NCBI GenBank assembly: GCA_964627055.1
Contig: CAZVGV010000013.1
Span: 1 to 23,947, forward strand
Length of the DNA stretch: 23,947 nt
Direction: 5' to 3'
Source: JBBTQS01 sp964627055
GTDB lineage: Bacteria > Patescibacteriota > Patescibacteriia > Magasanikbacterales > JBBTQS01
The notes below the pieces were generated by a model. It ran no database searches and was not told the DNA's origin. It saw only the letters and a list, made by a program, of their open reading frames with translations. Made by a program: the position numbers and the translations under genes. Position 1 is the stretch's first letter; every line of letters starts with the position of its first letter. This document shows positions 14,467-23,800 of this stretch, piece by piece.

Positions 14467-15687
14467 TCAAGCCTGCACCGCACCAACCAGCGCCACGGTA
14501 CACTGCTCTGGTTGCAGCCAAGTATTCGCAAACTTCGTTACATCACGTGCGGTAATTGACTGTACGAGTTCTACCCATGCATCAGTCGTCATAGGTTTCA
14601 CACCTAGCGCAGTTGGCCAACCATACCACCACAACAACTCCTCTGGATCACTCAACGCTCGCTGCTGTGCGAGTACTACCATCTTCTTACACGTACGCAG
14701 CAACGCTGCATCGCACTTCCCTGCACGCAAGGTGTCGATCTCTTGCGCGATGCGTTTGCGGCAACGTGATACATTTGCCGCATCAGTCTCAAGCAGAATG
14801 CGCAACACACCAGTGTCTGCCAGATGCGTCGTCTCACCACGAACCCAATACGCGTACGCCTTCTTGCTGCGCAACTCTTGATTGAGACGCGAAGACCAAA
14901 AATTCGTAAGATAATCTCGCACCACAGCTGCTACTGCATGAGATTTCCAGTCTGACTGACCACTCACACGATATGCCACGCACAGTGCTACACCCTCACG
15001 ATCGCTGGCTTGCGCTACTTCAGAGATCACTGGTCGAAGCACTGCCGGAGCAACCTCGGGCAACGCAGCAGTCTTCATGCTGATGCGTCGAATCTGCTGT
15101 GCTGCTTCTTCGGTCGGCACCACACACACCGTCAACGCTGCTTGATAACGATCATTCCAAAACTGCTGCAGATCTGCCACGCGAATCTTCGCGAGACTCT
15201 CCGGAGTTCCGTACAAATTTCTTCCCAGCTCACTCTCTGGCCATACTGCTGTATTCGAGAGAATACGCACTTCACTGATTGCATCGTTGTGCGCCTCACG
15301 GATCTCACCGCGCACAGCCTGCAATTCAGTTCGTAACGCGGTCGAGCTCACCTCCGTACGATCCAATGACCGCTCGAGCAATGTACGTGTCATTGCACCA
15401 GCGTCCGCTACCGCGCCAATACTGAAGGTGTATGAAGTTTCATAATTAACATAGGCACTGCCTACCACACCGCGTGCTTCTTGCTCGATCAAGTATGCAT
15501 TAGGGTCTTTCGCAACCGCACCCCGCAACAGCAGATGCTCAAAAAGATGCGCCACACCCTCCTTGCATTGCGCATCAAACCGAGACCCCGCGCGAAACCA
15601 AACAGAAGCCGCTGCGAGAGACACACGCGGATCGATACAAATAAGCAGATTTTTCTTCGCGTCCCAATGAATCGTAGGGTGTTGCAT
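14467..15687 (-). CDS. M16 family zinc metallopeptidase
   Basis: 406 residues. The inverted zinc motif HXXEH is HLFEH (47-51), and the third ligand is E128 in ELQAVRGEI, 77 residues after the second His, as in the family. YVNYETSYTFSI (79-90) and the paired C-terminal half (GVALCVAYRVSG, then AVVRDYLTNFWSSRLNQELR, then KKAYAYWVRG) match the two-lobe M16B layout, with the substrate-binding R/Y pair in the second half. No signal peptide, so probably cytoplasmic. Members degrade short peptides or process precursors. Start ATG 15687, about seven bases after the predicted transcription start. It diverges from the pseudouridine synthase gene. Confidence 0.92.
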   Translation of the reverse strand: MQHPTIHWDAKKNLLICIDPRVSLAAASVWFRAGSRFDAQCKEGVAHLFEHLLLRGAVAKDPNAYLIEQEARGVVGSAYVNYETSYTFSIGAVADAGAMTRTLLERSLDRTEVSSTALRTELQAVRGEIREAHNDAISEVRILSNTAVWPESELGRNLYGTPESLAKIRVADLQQFWNDRYQAALTVCVVPTEEAAQQIRRISMKTAALPEVAPAVLRPVISEVAQASDREGVALCVAYRVSGQSDWKSHAVAAVVRDYLTNFWSSRLNQELRSKKAYAYWVRGETTHLADTGVLRILLETDAANVSRCRKRIAQEIDTLRAGKCDAALLRTCKKMVVLAQQRALSDPEELLWWYGWPTALGVKPMTTDAWVELVQSITARDVTKFANTWLQPEQCTVALVGAVQA

Positions 15688-15700
15688 ATTCTATATACCG

Positions 15701-15729
15701 AGAATACGTCACCGACGACCCGAGCACAA
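15701..15729 (-). promoter_or_regulatory. Promoter of the M16 peptidase gene
   Basis: On the minus strand, -35 TTGTGC (15729-15724), a 17-base spacer and -10 TATTCT (15706-15701). The predicted start near 15694 leaves about seven bases before the ATG. Confidence 0.5.
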
Positions 15730-15770
15730 TAACCCCCCAAGGTTGCAACTTTCGCTCCACTCCCTCATAC

Positions 15771-15776
15771 TACAAT
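15771..15776 (+). promoter_or_regulatory. -10 element for the rluD-like operon
   Basis: TACAAT at 15771-15776, with no clear -35 box. Transcription from near 15783 would give a leader of about 116 bases, exceptionally long for this window and able to fold (see 15794-15885). Confidence 0.4.
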
Positions 15777-15793
15777 CACTTCAAAAAAAAGAA

Positions 15794-15885
15794 GGACGCC
15801 GGGAGACCGACGCCGACGGGGAAAATTGATAGGCCCAGTGGGCCCTCCCCTGTGCTGTTACGCACTACAACGTTGTTGTTGTAGT
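15794..15885 (+). other. Structured 5' leader before the pseudouridine synthase gene
   Basis: The leader holds two GACGCCG copies (15795 and 15809 regions), then a stem GGGG (15818-15821) / CCCC (15847-15850) enclosing GGCCC-AGT-GGGCC (15832-15844), then GTGC/GCAC (15852-15865), then ACTACAAC (15864-15871) pairing with GTTGTAGT (15878-15885). The last two stems share two bases, so they could be alternatives. The start codon follows 13 bases later with no ribosome site. It does not match a riboswitch class known to me; a cis-regulatory leader is a guess. Confidence 0.4.
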
Positions 15886-15898
15886 TGAGCTATGCCCT

Positions 15899-16873
15899 AT
15901 GTCAAAGAAGTTATACACAATTGAAGAAGCTGATGCTGGCACACGCCTCGACCTCTACCTTGCTACCCGCATGGCTGAGTTATCGCGGTCGAAAGTTCAG
16001 CAGATGATTGAAGCTGGCATGGTTCGTGTGAACAACACCAGCAAGACCAAGCACTACGCACTACGTCCTCACGATGAGGTTGTTGTAGATACTGACGCTC
16101 CAGCACCAGAAGCGATCACGAAGAAGAAAGCACCAACTCGCGCACGTCGTACACACCGTACCGCAAGCAAGCCTCACACAGAAGAACCCACAATCATCGC
16201 TGAGACCGAAGACTATATTGTGGTGCGCAAGCCTTCTGGTATGCTCGTACACCGCACTGAACACTCGAAGAGCGAGACGCTCGCAGACTGGATGGTAGCG
16301 CGTTACCCAGAGATCGCACACGTTGGTACACCCGACCGTCCGGGTATTGTGCACCGCCTCGACCGCGATGTTTCTGGTGTTATGGTTATCGCGCGAACAC
16401 CAAAGATGTTCGACAATCTCAAGGCACAGTTCAAGAATCGCGAAGTGCACAAGGTGTATATGGCGCTAGTCCACGGCGCTCCAGCTGCAGAGGATGGCGA
16501 CATCACATTCCCTATCTCCCGCTCACGCACACGTCCTACAATGGCTGCACGCCCACACAACCAGACCGGTCGCGAAGCACACACGTACTACTGCGTTGAG
16601 CGCCGATTCAAGACCAAAACACTCTTGCACGTAGAGCCCAAGACTGGCCGTACCCACCAAATCCGCGTGCACCTCTTTGCACTGGGCATGCCGATTGTTG
16701 CAGATCCGATTTACCAGCTTCCTTCGTACGAGCAAGACACCATGGATCGAACACTCCCGCGTATTTTCTTGCACGCTGTCGCGCTAACGTTCGCCGACGC
16801 AACCGGCGCACAGGTAACCTACACCAGCGAATTACCTGAGGAACTCGCTGCTACACTTACAACCCTTGTATGA
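15899..16873 (+). CDS. RluA/RluD-family pseudouridine synthase
   Basis: 324 residues; converts specific uridines in rRNA (or tRNA) to pseudouridine. Residues about 12-65 are an S4 RNA-binding domain (TRLDLYLATRMAELSRSKVQ). A basic linker rich in Lys/Arg/Thr (74-94) is longer than in typical RluD. The catalytic domain has PGIVHRLDRDVSGVMVIA with the nucleophile D155 in HRLDR, followed by KVYMALVHG and TGRTHQIRVHL, all family signatures. Whether the target is 23S helix 69 (RluD) or another site cannot be told. The stop overlaps the next gene's start (ATGA), so translation is coupled. Start ATG 15899, after a structured leader. Confidence 0.92.
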   Translation: MSKKLYTIEEADAGTRLDLYLATRMAELSRSKVQQMIEAGMVRVNNTSKTKHYALRPHDEVVVDTDAPAPEAITKKKAPTRARRTHRTASKPHTEEPTIIAETEDYIVVRKPSGMLVHRTEHSKSETLADWMVARYPEIAHVGTPDRPGIVHRLDRDVSGVMVIARTPKMFDNLKAQFKNREVHKVYMALVHGAPAAEDGDITFPISRSRTRPTMAARPHNQTGREAHTYYCVERRFKTKTLLHVEPKTGRTHQIRVHLFALGMPIVADPIYQLPSYEQDTMDRTLPRIFLHAVALTFADATGAQVTYTSELPEELAATLTTLV

Positions 16874-17427
16874 TCATCACCATTTCTGGTCGTCCAGGAT
16901 CTGGCAAGACAACGGTCGGCACGATGCTTGCCAACCACTTCGGATACGAAGTGTATGATATCGGATCCATCCGCCGCGAGATCGCTCGTCGCCGAGGCCT
17001 CACCCTGGCTGAGTACAACAAACTCGGTGAAACAGACCCCTCGACCGACACCGAAGTCGATGATTACCAGCGCGAGCTTGGTGTGACCAAGGATAACTTC
17101 ATTATCCAGGGCCGCCTCGGGTTCCATTTCATCCCCCATTCCGTGAAGATCTTCCTGGACTGCAGCCGTGACGCGTCTGTAGCTCGCATTTGGAAGGACC
17201 TCCAAGACAGCCCTGAAGGCAGAAATGAAGGCAAATTCAAGACTCCAGACGACCTTCGAGCCAATATCGAGGCCCGCGATGCCTCGGATGTGGCACGATA
17301 TGCCAAGTTTTATAATGGTCTGAACCACCTCGAACCCAGCCATTATGACCTTTGGATCGACACTTCAAACATCACCCCGAAGGAGACGTTTGACCAAATT
17401 TTGGCCTTTCTTGACAAAAAATCCTAA
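16870..17427 (+). CDS. Cytidylate-kinase-like P-loop NMP kinase
   Basis: 185 residues. The P-loop GRPGSGKT (7-14) at the very N-terminus, GYEVYDIGSIRREIARRRGL (25-44, NMP-binding helix) and a lid region with several Arg (ARIWKDLQDSPEGR, 103-116) match the short archaeal-type cytidylate kinase family (AAA_33/CMK), which phosphorylates CMP/dCMP with ATP. FIIQGRLGFHF (77-87) is the Walker-B-like strand with the conserved GR. It is shorter than E. coli Cmk. ATG 16870 overlaps the stop of the pseudouridine synthase gene by four bases. CMP kinase is the best reading; another small NMP kinase is possible. Confidence 0.8.
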   Translation: MIITISGRPGSGKTTVGTMLANHFGYEVYDIGSIRREIARRRGLTLAEYNKLGETDPSTDTEVDDYQRELGVTKDNFIIQGRLGFHFIPHSVKIFLDCSRDASVARIWKDLQDSPEGRNEGKFKTPDDLRANIEARDASDVARYAKFYNGLNHLEPSHYDLWIDTSNITPKETFDQILAFLDKKS

Positions 17428-17462
17428 CGGCCGTACACTAGGCCTCGTATCAGAAAAATCGT

Positions 17463-17840
17463 ATGCCAAGCCCAGTACTCGCAGTAACTCCTAGCAAATA
17501 CGACCACATTGTGACCGGTACCAAGGTCCGTGTTTCGTTGCGCATCAAGGACGTGAACAAGAAAGGTGAAGAAAAGGAGCGTATCCAGGTCTTCGAGGGG
17601 CTTGTCATCGCCCGCAAGCACGGCTCTGAGCCAGGTGCGACCATTACGGTTCGCAAGGTCAGCGAAGGTGTAGGTGTTGAGAAGATTCTCCCACTCCACT
17701 CGCCAGTAATTGCAGACATTGAAGTGGTAGCTAAGTACAAAGTCCGCCGCGCTAAAATCGCTTACGTTCGCGATCCGAAATTTAAAAAGAAAATGAAAGA
17801 GGTCGCAGCGCCAGCAAAGAAAGCGGTTGAGACGAAATAA
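17463..17840 (+). CDS. rplS: 50S ribosomal protein L19
   Basis: 125 residues. L19 sits at the 30S-50S interface of the ribosome. The conserved core is complete: GTKVRVSLRIKD, then ERIQVFEGLVIARKHG, then TITVRKVSEGVGVEKILPLH, then SPVIADIEVV, then KYKVRRAKIAYVRD, followed by a Lys/Ala-rich tail. The N-terminus is shorter than in E. coli, lacking the first helix. ATG 17463; no ribosome site is visible in the 35 bases after the cytidylate-kinase-like gene, with which it probably shares a transcript. A palindromic terminator follows 13 bases after the stop. Confidence 0.97.
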   Translation: MPSPVLAVTPSKYDHIVTGTKVRVSLRIKDVNKKGEEKERIQVFEGLVIARKHGSEPGATITVRKVSEGVGVEKILPLHSPVIADIEVVAKYKVRRAKIAYVRDPKFKKKMKEVAAPAKKAVETK

Positions 17841-17853
17841 AATCGTGATCACA

Positions 17854-17889
17854 AAAACAAAACACCGGCGGCCGCCGGTGTTTTGTTTT
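17854..17889. terminator. Perfect 36-nt palindromic bidirectional terminator
   Basis: An uninterrupted palindrome with CACCGGCGG/CCGCCGGTG at its core and AAAACAAAA/TTTTGTTTT arms. Each strand ends in a T-rich run, so it should stop both rplS (plus) and uvrA (minus), which converge here. The centre has no unpaired loop, so the innermost pairs must open. Confidence 0.9.
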
Positions 17890-17896
17890 ATGTATA

Positions 17897-19405
17897 CTAC
17901 GCATTCTTGGTAGACGCAGCCTTGAGATAGAGCCCAGTCATACTCTTCTTGTTCTTCATAATCTCCGCAGGCGTGCCTTCAGCCACAACTTCACCGCCAC
18001 GCTTGCCACCTTCTGGACCCATGTCGATGATCCAGTCTGCGGCGCGAATCACATCAGAGTTATGCTCGATCACGAGGACAGAGTTGCCCTTGTCTACGAG
18101 CTGGCGCAATACGCCCAGGAGCTGCTCAATGTCTGCGAAGTGTAGACCCGTTGTAGGCTCATCGAGAATATAGAGCGTCTTGCCTGTTGCGCGGCGTGAG
18201 AGCTCGGTAGCGAGCTTGATACGCTGTGCTTCACCACCGGAGAGCGTGGTTGCAGACTGACCAAGCGACACATAGCCCAACCCTACATCACGCAAGATCT
18301 GCATCTTGTCCGCAATCGCGGGGATATCACTGAAGAATCGTGCAGACTCTTCTACAGTCATCGCAAGTACATCAGCAATAGTCTTGCCCTTGTACTGGAT
18401 TTCGAGTGCTTCCTGGTTGTAGCGCTTGCCGCCACACTCTGCACACTCTACGAACACATCAGAGAGGAATTGCATTGGGATGCGCACTGAGCCGTCCCCT
18501 GAGCATGCTTCACAGCGTCCGCCACCCTTCACGTTGAAGGAGAACTTGCCTGCATCATACCCACGCAACTGCGCTTCTGGAACCTCAGTGAAGAGATCGC
18601 GGATAAGTGTGAAGACGCCCGTGTACGTTGCAGGGTTACTGCGAGGGGTGCGGCCAATAGGCGTCTGGTCGATCGCAATGACCTTGTCCACGTTCTCAAT
18701 ACCCTTGATGTCCTTATACTCCCCTGGCATTGCCTTGGCACCGTGATACTCAGCCGCAAGCGCCTTAGAGAGAATATCGATCACCAATGAAGACTTACCC
18801 GAACCAGAGACACCTGTGACGCACACAAGACGCCCGAGCGGGATCTTCACATCAATATTCTTGAGGTTGAATGCTCGTGCACCAAGCACCGTGATGAACT
18901 TGCCATTCCCTTCGCTTGGTTTCTTCGGTACAGAGATAGAGAGTTTGCCAGTGAGGTACTTTGCCGTGAGAGACTTCGGAGACTTCTTCACTGCCGCAAC
19001 CGTGCCAGCAGCCATGAGTTCGCCGCCGTACACGCCTGCGCCAGGACCAATATCCATGAGATAATCAGCAGCTTCCATCATGGCTTCGTCATGCTCGACT
19101 ACAATCACAGAGTTGCCGAGATCTCGAAGTGCCTTGAGCGTCTCAATCAATTTTTCATTATCGCGAGGATGGAGTCCGATCGACGGTTCATCGAGGATGT
19201 AGATTACGCCCGTGAGGCCAGTCGAAAGCTGTGTCGAGAGACGCACACGCTGCGCTTCACCACCGGAGAGTGTCGCCATCGAACGATCGAGCGTGAGATA
19301 CTCGAGGCCCACACGATTGAGGTCTGCAATACGCAAGAGGATTTCGCGAGTGACAGGCGTCGCAATCTTGAGTTCACGCTCGTCGAGTGTTGCATCGCCT
19401 ACTTC
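17897..19405 (-). CDS. uvrA: UvrA excinuclease subunit, C-terminal part (after frameshift)
   Basis: The downstream half of UvrA, which with UvrB scans DNA and recognises lesions in nucleotide excision repair. The frame joins the upstream half at 19405 (EVGDATLDERELKIATPV) and is out of frame with it by one base. In order: LSGGEAQRVRLS signature and VIYILDEPSIGLHPRD (Walker B) of the first ATPase; Walker A GVSGSGKSSL of the second; the C-terminal zinc finger GRCEAC...VECAECGGKRY; then LSGGEAQRIKLATEL and TLYILDEPTTGLHFAD. All key motifs are intact. An internal ATG at 19336 could not give a functional UvrA by itself. Total span fits a 949-residue UvrA if one base is restored. Confidence 0.9.
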   Translation of the reverse strand, partial: EVGDATLDERELKIATPVTREILLRIADLNRVGLEYLTLDRSMATLSGGEAQRVRLSTQLSTGLTGVIYILDEPSIGLHPRDNEKLIETLKALRDLGNSVIVVEHDEAMMEAADYLMDIGPGAGVYGGELMAAGTVAAVKKSPKSLTAKYLTGKLSISVPKKPSEGNGKFITVLGARAFNLKNIDVKIPLGRLVCVTGVSGSGKSSLVIDILSKALAAEYHGAKAMPGEYKDIKGIENVDKVIAIDQTPIGRTPRSNPATYTGVFTLIRDLFTEVPEAQLRGYDAGKFSFNVKGGGRCEACSGDGSVRIPMQFLSDVFVECAECGGKRYNQEALEIQYKGKTIADVLAMTVEESARFFSDIPAIADKMQILRDVGLGYVSLGQSATTLSGGEAQRIKLATELSRRATGKTLYILDEPTTGLHFADIEQLLGVLRQLVDKGNSVLVIEHNSDVIRAADWIIDMGPEGGKRGGEVVAEGTPAEIMKNKKSMTGLYLKAASTKNA

Positions 19406-20745
19406 CCCTTTTTCATGGTCTCGAAGAATACCGCAGATTCGTCGATGCTCATCTCAACGACGTCAGCGATGTTCTTACCCCCAATACGTACCGCGAGAGC
19501 CTCCTTGCGCAAACGCTTGCCCTCACAGATAGGACAGGTGCTCTCACGCATGTACCCTTCGATCTCCTTGCGGATATATTCGCTGGTCGTGTCTGCGTGA
19601 CGAAGCGTCAAATTCGGAATAATACCCTCGTACTGTGTCTTCTTCCCATCTACGTCATACTCCTGACCATCGGTGCCGTAGAAAAGGATATCCATCACTT
19701 TCTTCGAGAGATCCTTCACCGGCTTGTCCATGGAGAATCCATGTGCTGCTGCCACGGCTGCGAGCACCTTCTGATACTGCGCTTGATTGCCTGTGATGCG
19801 CGTCCAAGGCTGGATCGCACCTTCAGCGAGCGTAAGCTTCTGGTTGGGAATCACAAGGTCCTTGTCTACATCCAACACAACACCAAGACCTGTACAGCGA
19901 GGACATGCACCGTGAGGACTATTGAATGAGAACGTGCGTGCCTCAATTTCCGCCATTTCCTTACTACACTTCTTGCACACAAATTTCTCCGAGAATGACG
20001 TGTCCTCGTCCTCGTCTGTGTCATACACAAGCACATGGCCATTGCCCAATCGCAATGCAGCCTCAACAAACGACGCGATATTCGCCTTCTTCACATCAGC
20101 TACGCGGCCCACAACCACATCAAGTGTGTGCGGAACCTTTGCCATCACTTCAATTGCATCGAGTTCTCCCTTCTGCATAAGCACTCCATCAAACCGCACG
20201 TACTCATACCCCGAACCTTCAACATGCGAAAGCAAGGTCTTCTTATCGATGGTAGCGTCTACAAGCACTGGCGCGAGCACAAGGAGCTCATGACCAGAGC
20301 GACCCATCTTACGAATCGCCTCCACCATGGAACCTGTGCTATACCGCGTCACTTCAATATTGCAATCTGGGCAGAATTGGTGGCCGATGCGCGCAAACAA
20401 CAACCGCAAGTGGTCATACACTTCGGTCACAGTTCCCACGGTTGAGCGCGGGTTGCGGGCAGTGGATTTTTGGTCAATAGCAATGGTTGGAGAGAGCCCA
20501 CGGATCTCATCTACATCTGGCTTATCCTGGAGATCCATGAACTGACGTGCATATGCCGAAAGAGACTCAGCGTAGCGACGCTGACCCTCAGCATAGATAG
20601 TATCGAACGCTAATGATGACTTACCAGAACCCGAAAGTCCGGTGATCACCACAAGGCTATTCTTCGGGATCTCAACCGAAATGTTCTTGAGATTATGCAC
20701 GCGCGCACCACGAATCGTCAGCACATCTTTCTTCGGTTGAGCCAT
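19399..20745 (-). CDS. uvrA: UvrA excinuclease subunit, N-terminal part (before frameshift)
   Basis: The first 448 residues of UvrA. It begins MAQPKKDVLTIRGARVHNLK, with Walker A GLSGSGKSSL near 36-45, AEGQRRYAESLSAYARQFM, and the UvrB-binding and insertion domains. Cys pairs (CPDC, CKKC, CPRC, CPIC) form the N-terminal zinc module, and FSFNSPHGACPRC and GYMRESTCPICEGKRLRKEA are family landmarks. It stops at TAG 19399-19401, two codons after the A5G4 run, before the first ABC signature, so this piece alone is not active. No other damage is seen in either half, pointing to a very recent mutation, a homopolymer error, or programmed -1 frameshifting. ATG 20745, six bases after the predicted transcription start. 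Confidence 0.92.
   Translation of the reverse strand: MAQPKKDVLTIRGARVHNLKNISVEIPKNSLVVITGLSGSGKSSLAFDTIYAEGQRRYAESLSAYARQFMDLQDKPDVDEIRGLSPTIAIDQKSTARNPRSTVGTVTEVYDHLRLLFARIGHQFCPDCNIEVTRYSTGSMVEAIRKMGRSGHELLVLAPVLVDATIDKKTLLSHVEGSGYEYVRFDGVLMQKGELDAIEVMAKVPHTLDVVVGRVADVKKANIASFVEAALRLGNGHVLVYDTDEDEDTSFSEKFVCKKCSKEMAEIEARTFSFNSPHGACPRCTGLGVVLDVDKDLVIPNQKLTLAEGAIQPWTRITGNQAQYQKVLAAVAAAHGFSMDKPVKDLSKKVMDILFYGTDGQEYDVDGKKTQYEGIIPNLTLRHADTTSEYIRKEIEGYMRESTCPICEGKRLRKEALAVRIGGKNIADVVEMSIDESAVFFETMKKGK
19405..19413 (-). other. A5G4 run with AAAGGGG slippery heptamer at the uvrA frame break
   Basis: On the minus strand codons run ATG AAA AAG GGG AAG TAG. The seven bases A-AAG-GGG fit X-XXY-YYZ, so two tRNAs could slip back by one and continue GAA GTA into the rest of UvrA. 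One extra G in the run would restore the frame equally well. Confidence 0.6.
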
Positions 20746-20757
20746 ACGCCAAGTTCA

Positions 20758-20786
20758 ATTATGAAACGGTGTACAGCGTACCACAA
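20758..20786 (-). promoter_or_regulatory. Promoter of uvrA, near-leaderless
   Basis: On the minus strand, -35 TTGTGG (20786-20781), a 17-base spacer and -10 CATAAT (20763-20758). The predicted start is near 20751, about six bases before the ATG. A second possible set slightly upstream is TTGACG, 17 bases, TACGCT. No LexA-type operator was recognised. Confidence 0.5.
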
Positions 20787-20824
20787 GTTGACCATGGCGT
20801 CAATTGCGCCACCGCGACAAACAA

Positions 20825-23800
20825 CTACCAAGAGAAGTACTTGGCGTGGATCGTTGGATCAAATGGCGCCCAGAGAAAATCTTTCTTTGTCTTGGAATTA
20901 CCCACGTACACACCACAGCGACCCTGCGTTACATTCTCTGTGTCCATGACACACATGCCTTCCCACGCAGCACCATCAGTCAAGAACACAGAGCTCGGTA
21001 ACATGGGAGCTTGCATCGCCAATCCCTCAGCAATAAGTTGTGTACGAAATGCGGGACTCCTGAGACCAGTACGGCATACGAAATCTGGGTAGAAGAACTT
21101 ACCCCCTGCCTTAAACCACTTCTCCTTTGGAACACTCGGTAGCGCACACGGCTGACCAATATCACGAACCACGTTATCACTAATGATCTGCGCAGTATTC
21201 TCGGTCGTGAAGAGTACGGCCTTCTCGGATGAGATATATACCTTGTTATCAAGAGTCTCATCCAAATTGCGCACATAACCACACGCACCAAAAGGTCCGG
21301 TGCTGCCGGGCGCCTTGTAGCACACCGGATGCCCTTCTCCCAAGGTGTAGCCGCTTACCTTGTCTTCACCAAGGTCGCTGTCCGGCTTGATGTTATTGCA
21401 ATCACGCGCATCATACGACCACGTTCCATTGCCAGATGCTGGATTCACAAGACATGGAGAACCCCATGTTGCCTTCGTACACACACCGTGCCACCCATCA
21501 GAGTCCTCAACACGCGCAACGGAGCAACGCAAACCATTTGCCTCGTCACAGTTGTCGCCGTTAGAGACGCTATTAGTCAATCCACTATACTCATGTGCTT
21601 CTGCACCAATGTACGAACAAATTGATCCTTCAGCACTGTTGTTACCAGGCACACAGCGCAATCCGCCGTTCCCTTGTACTTTCTGACAGGTGAGGCCGCC
21701 CTTACACAAGGAAATGCTCGCCGCTCCCTCGTCCAATTTGCAATTCTGTGCATTCGGATCTGTGAATGCTGCCGCATATGCATAGGCTTCAAGTTCGGCG
21801 ATTTCACGCTTGAGCTCTTCCTGGGACACACCATTTGCTAGAGTGAGCCCCCCAGCAATACCGAGCAGCGCTTGAGACTTGGCCGCCGCAATCTTGCCCA
21901 ACCCACCACTCGAGAGCATCTGCGCACCCTGGCCTGCAATCTGGACCGCCCATGCGACCTTGGTTGTTCCGCTCAATAATCCAGCAGTTGTAAGCCGGAG
22001 CTCCACGTGCGCACGCTGCTGCTCATAGTGACAGATCGCATTTCCCAGCAACGTGGATTGTTCATCGCAATCATTGTCATCTCCTGCAGGAAGTTCCTTG
22101 CCGTAGCACGCACTCACAACTGTTCCGCACGCGGAATTCAGCGTACCATCACCGCATTCATAATAATCCCCCGGAATGCTATTAGGATCTGCGAATGCAC
22201 CGGCAACATTCTCTCGCACAAAGTTACAAGTAAGCCCCTGCTTGCACACCGTCTGCTGCTTGTACGCATTCTTGCCTCCCACGAGCGTATGCCCAAGTGG
22301 GTTGCAAATATCTCCCTTATTACCATCGCTACATTTACCTAATTCCCGATCAGAGAAGCAGCTCGCGGTATCCTGCAATCGCACGCATGTTCCGGATGCA
22401 CATTCTGCATTCGCGCGACAATACTGACCAGCCACACGCTTATCAATATTCTTATAACACCGACCCAATTCACCAGTCCCCGGAGTCAGATCTGGCCCAC
22501 TCTTAATCTTAGTACCGATCTTGGTTGCAATAGCATCAGAAATTCCAAGAGTGATTGTGCTCCCGAGATCTTTGAACCCCTTAAGTGCTCCCCCGATATA
22601 GTTATTGTAAATAACTGAGCACCACCCCTGTTGGGACTTGTCATTAGTAAGAATTTCTGCGCCAGAATCCTCATGTCCTACAGTACACGTTCCGCCAACC
22701 TTGCGACATTCGTCTCCAATAGGACCCTGTTCACGACAATATTCACCCTGCGCCGTCATTGGCAAGCACGTCTTCGCATCAAAGTTACTATCCAAGCCAA
22801 TCTTCGAGCCATCACTTAGTGTAACAAACATATTGGGTCCCTGCGCCTGTACCTGCAAGCAGACACCCTTCTGATCACAGCAAATAAACTCATCACCCTT
22901 CCCATAGAACTCCACCGGAAGAATCGCGGCAATCGGTGGCAGCCTGAATTCAAGCAAGTTCGGCGAGATGGTTTGTAGCAATGTATAGCTGCCAAGCGCA
23001 ACGAATAGCGCAGCAAATGCTCCCATCATGATCTCCTTGGCATTCCCCACGGCCGACGCGTTCCCTGCAGCAGTAGCCCACTGGAATCCCGCAAAGATGA
23101 TGGCAAGCACCGTCATGGTCGCAAGAATCCCCAGCCCGTAATTGAACAAGTTCGGAATATACGTTGCCAATGATGCAATCGACAGACCACCAATTGGAAT
23201 ATTGAGGTCAACCTTCGCCTTGTCGGGATTGGTGAGACAATACGGGCCTGAAGTAATCGAAGGATCTGGCGGAGACCACACGTTATTAGTCTCAGCTTCA
23301 CACAACGCCTGCGTCCACGTAGGGCCTTTTTCGTTGGTAACTTTTTCGAGTTCAGCTTTTTGCTCTGGAGTAAGCTTGGACATCGAGGCACTTGCTGCGC
23401 CTGCATTTGTCAACAATTGCTTGAGGGCTTGATCGGTACCAATTGACTTACCAGCACATGCATTCACCTGCCCACACACTTTTTGTACAGACTCCGTACG
23501 ATACAGAATCTTGTCGTATGCGGTTCCTGCATCATCCTTGTTACCTGTTACTACTGATGCATCCTTGGAATACACTTCTGAAGTACACCCAACATTAAGC
23601 GGACTGCACTGCAGCACCTCGCTCGTTTGTGCCACTTTGTCACTGTTGTTGTCTTGATAGACAAGACAACAATGTTGTGACAGCTGACACGCCTTAATCT
23701 CCGTTGGATGCTGCGGAGTTGGTTGTAGGTTCTGACCTGCTGGAGCAACAGCACACATCTTCTTCCCTTGAACCATCTCAGGCTCTGCACAACTCACCAC

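Noticed and set aside
19336..19338. Separate short ABC protein starting at ATG 19336
   Set aside because: The frame continues upstream with UvrA sequence to 19405, directly joining the first half, so this is one gene with a frameshift.
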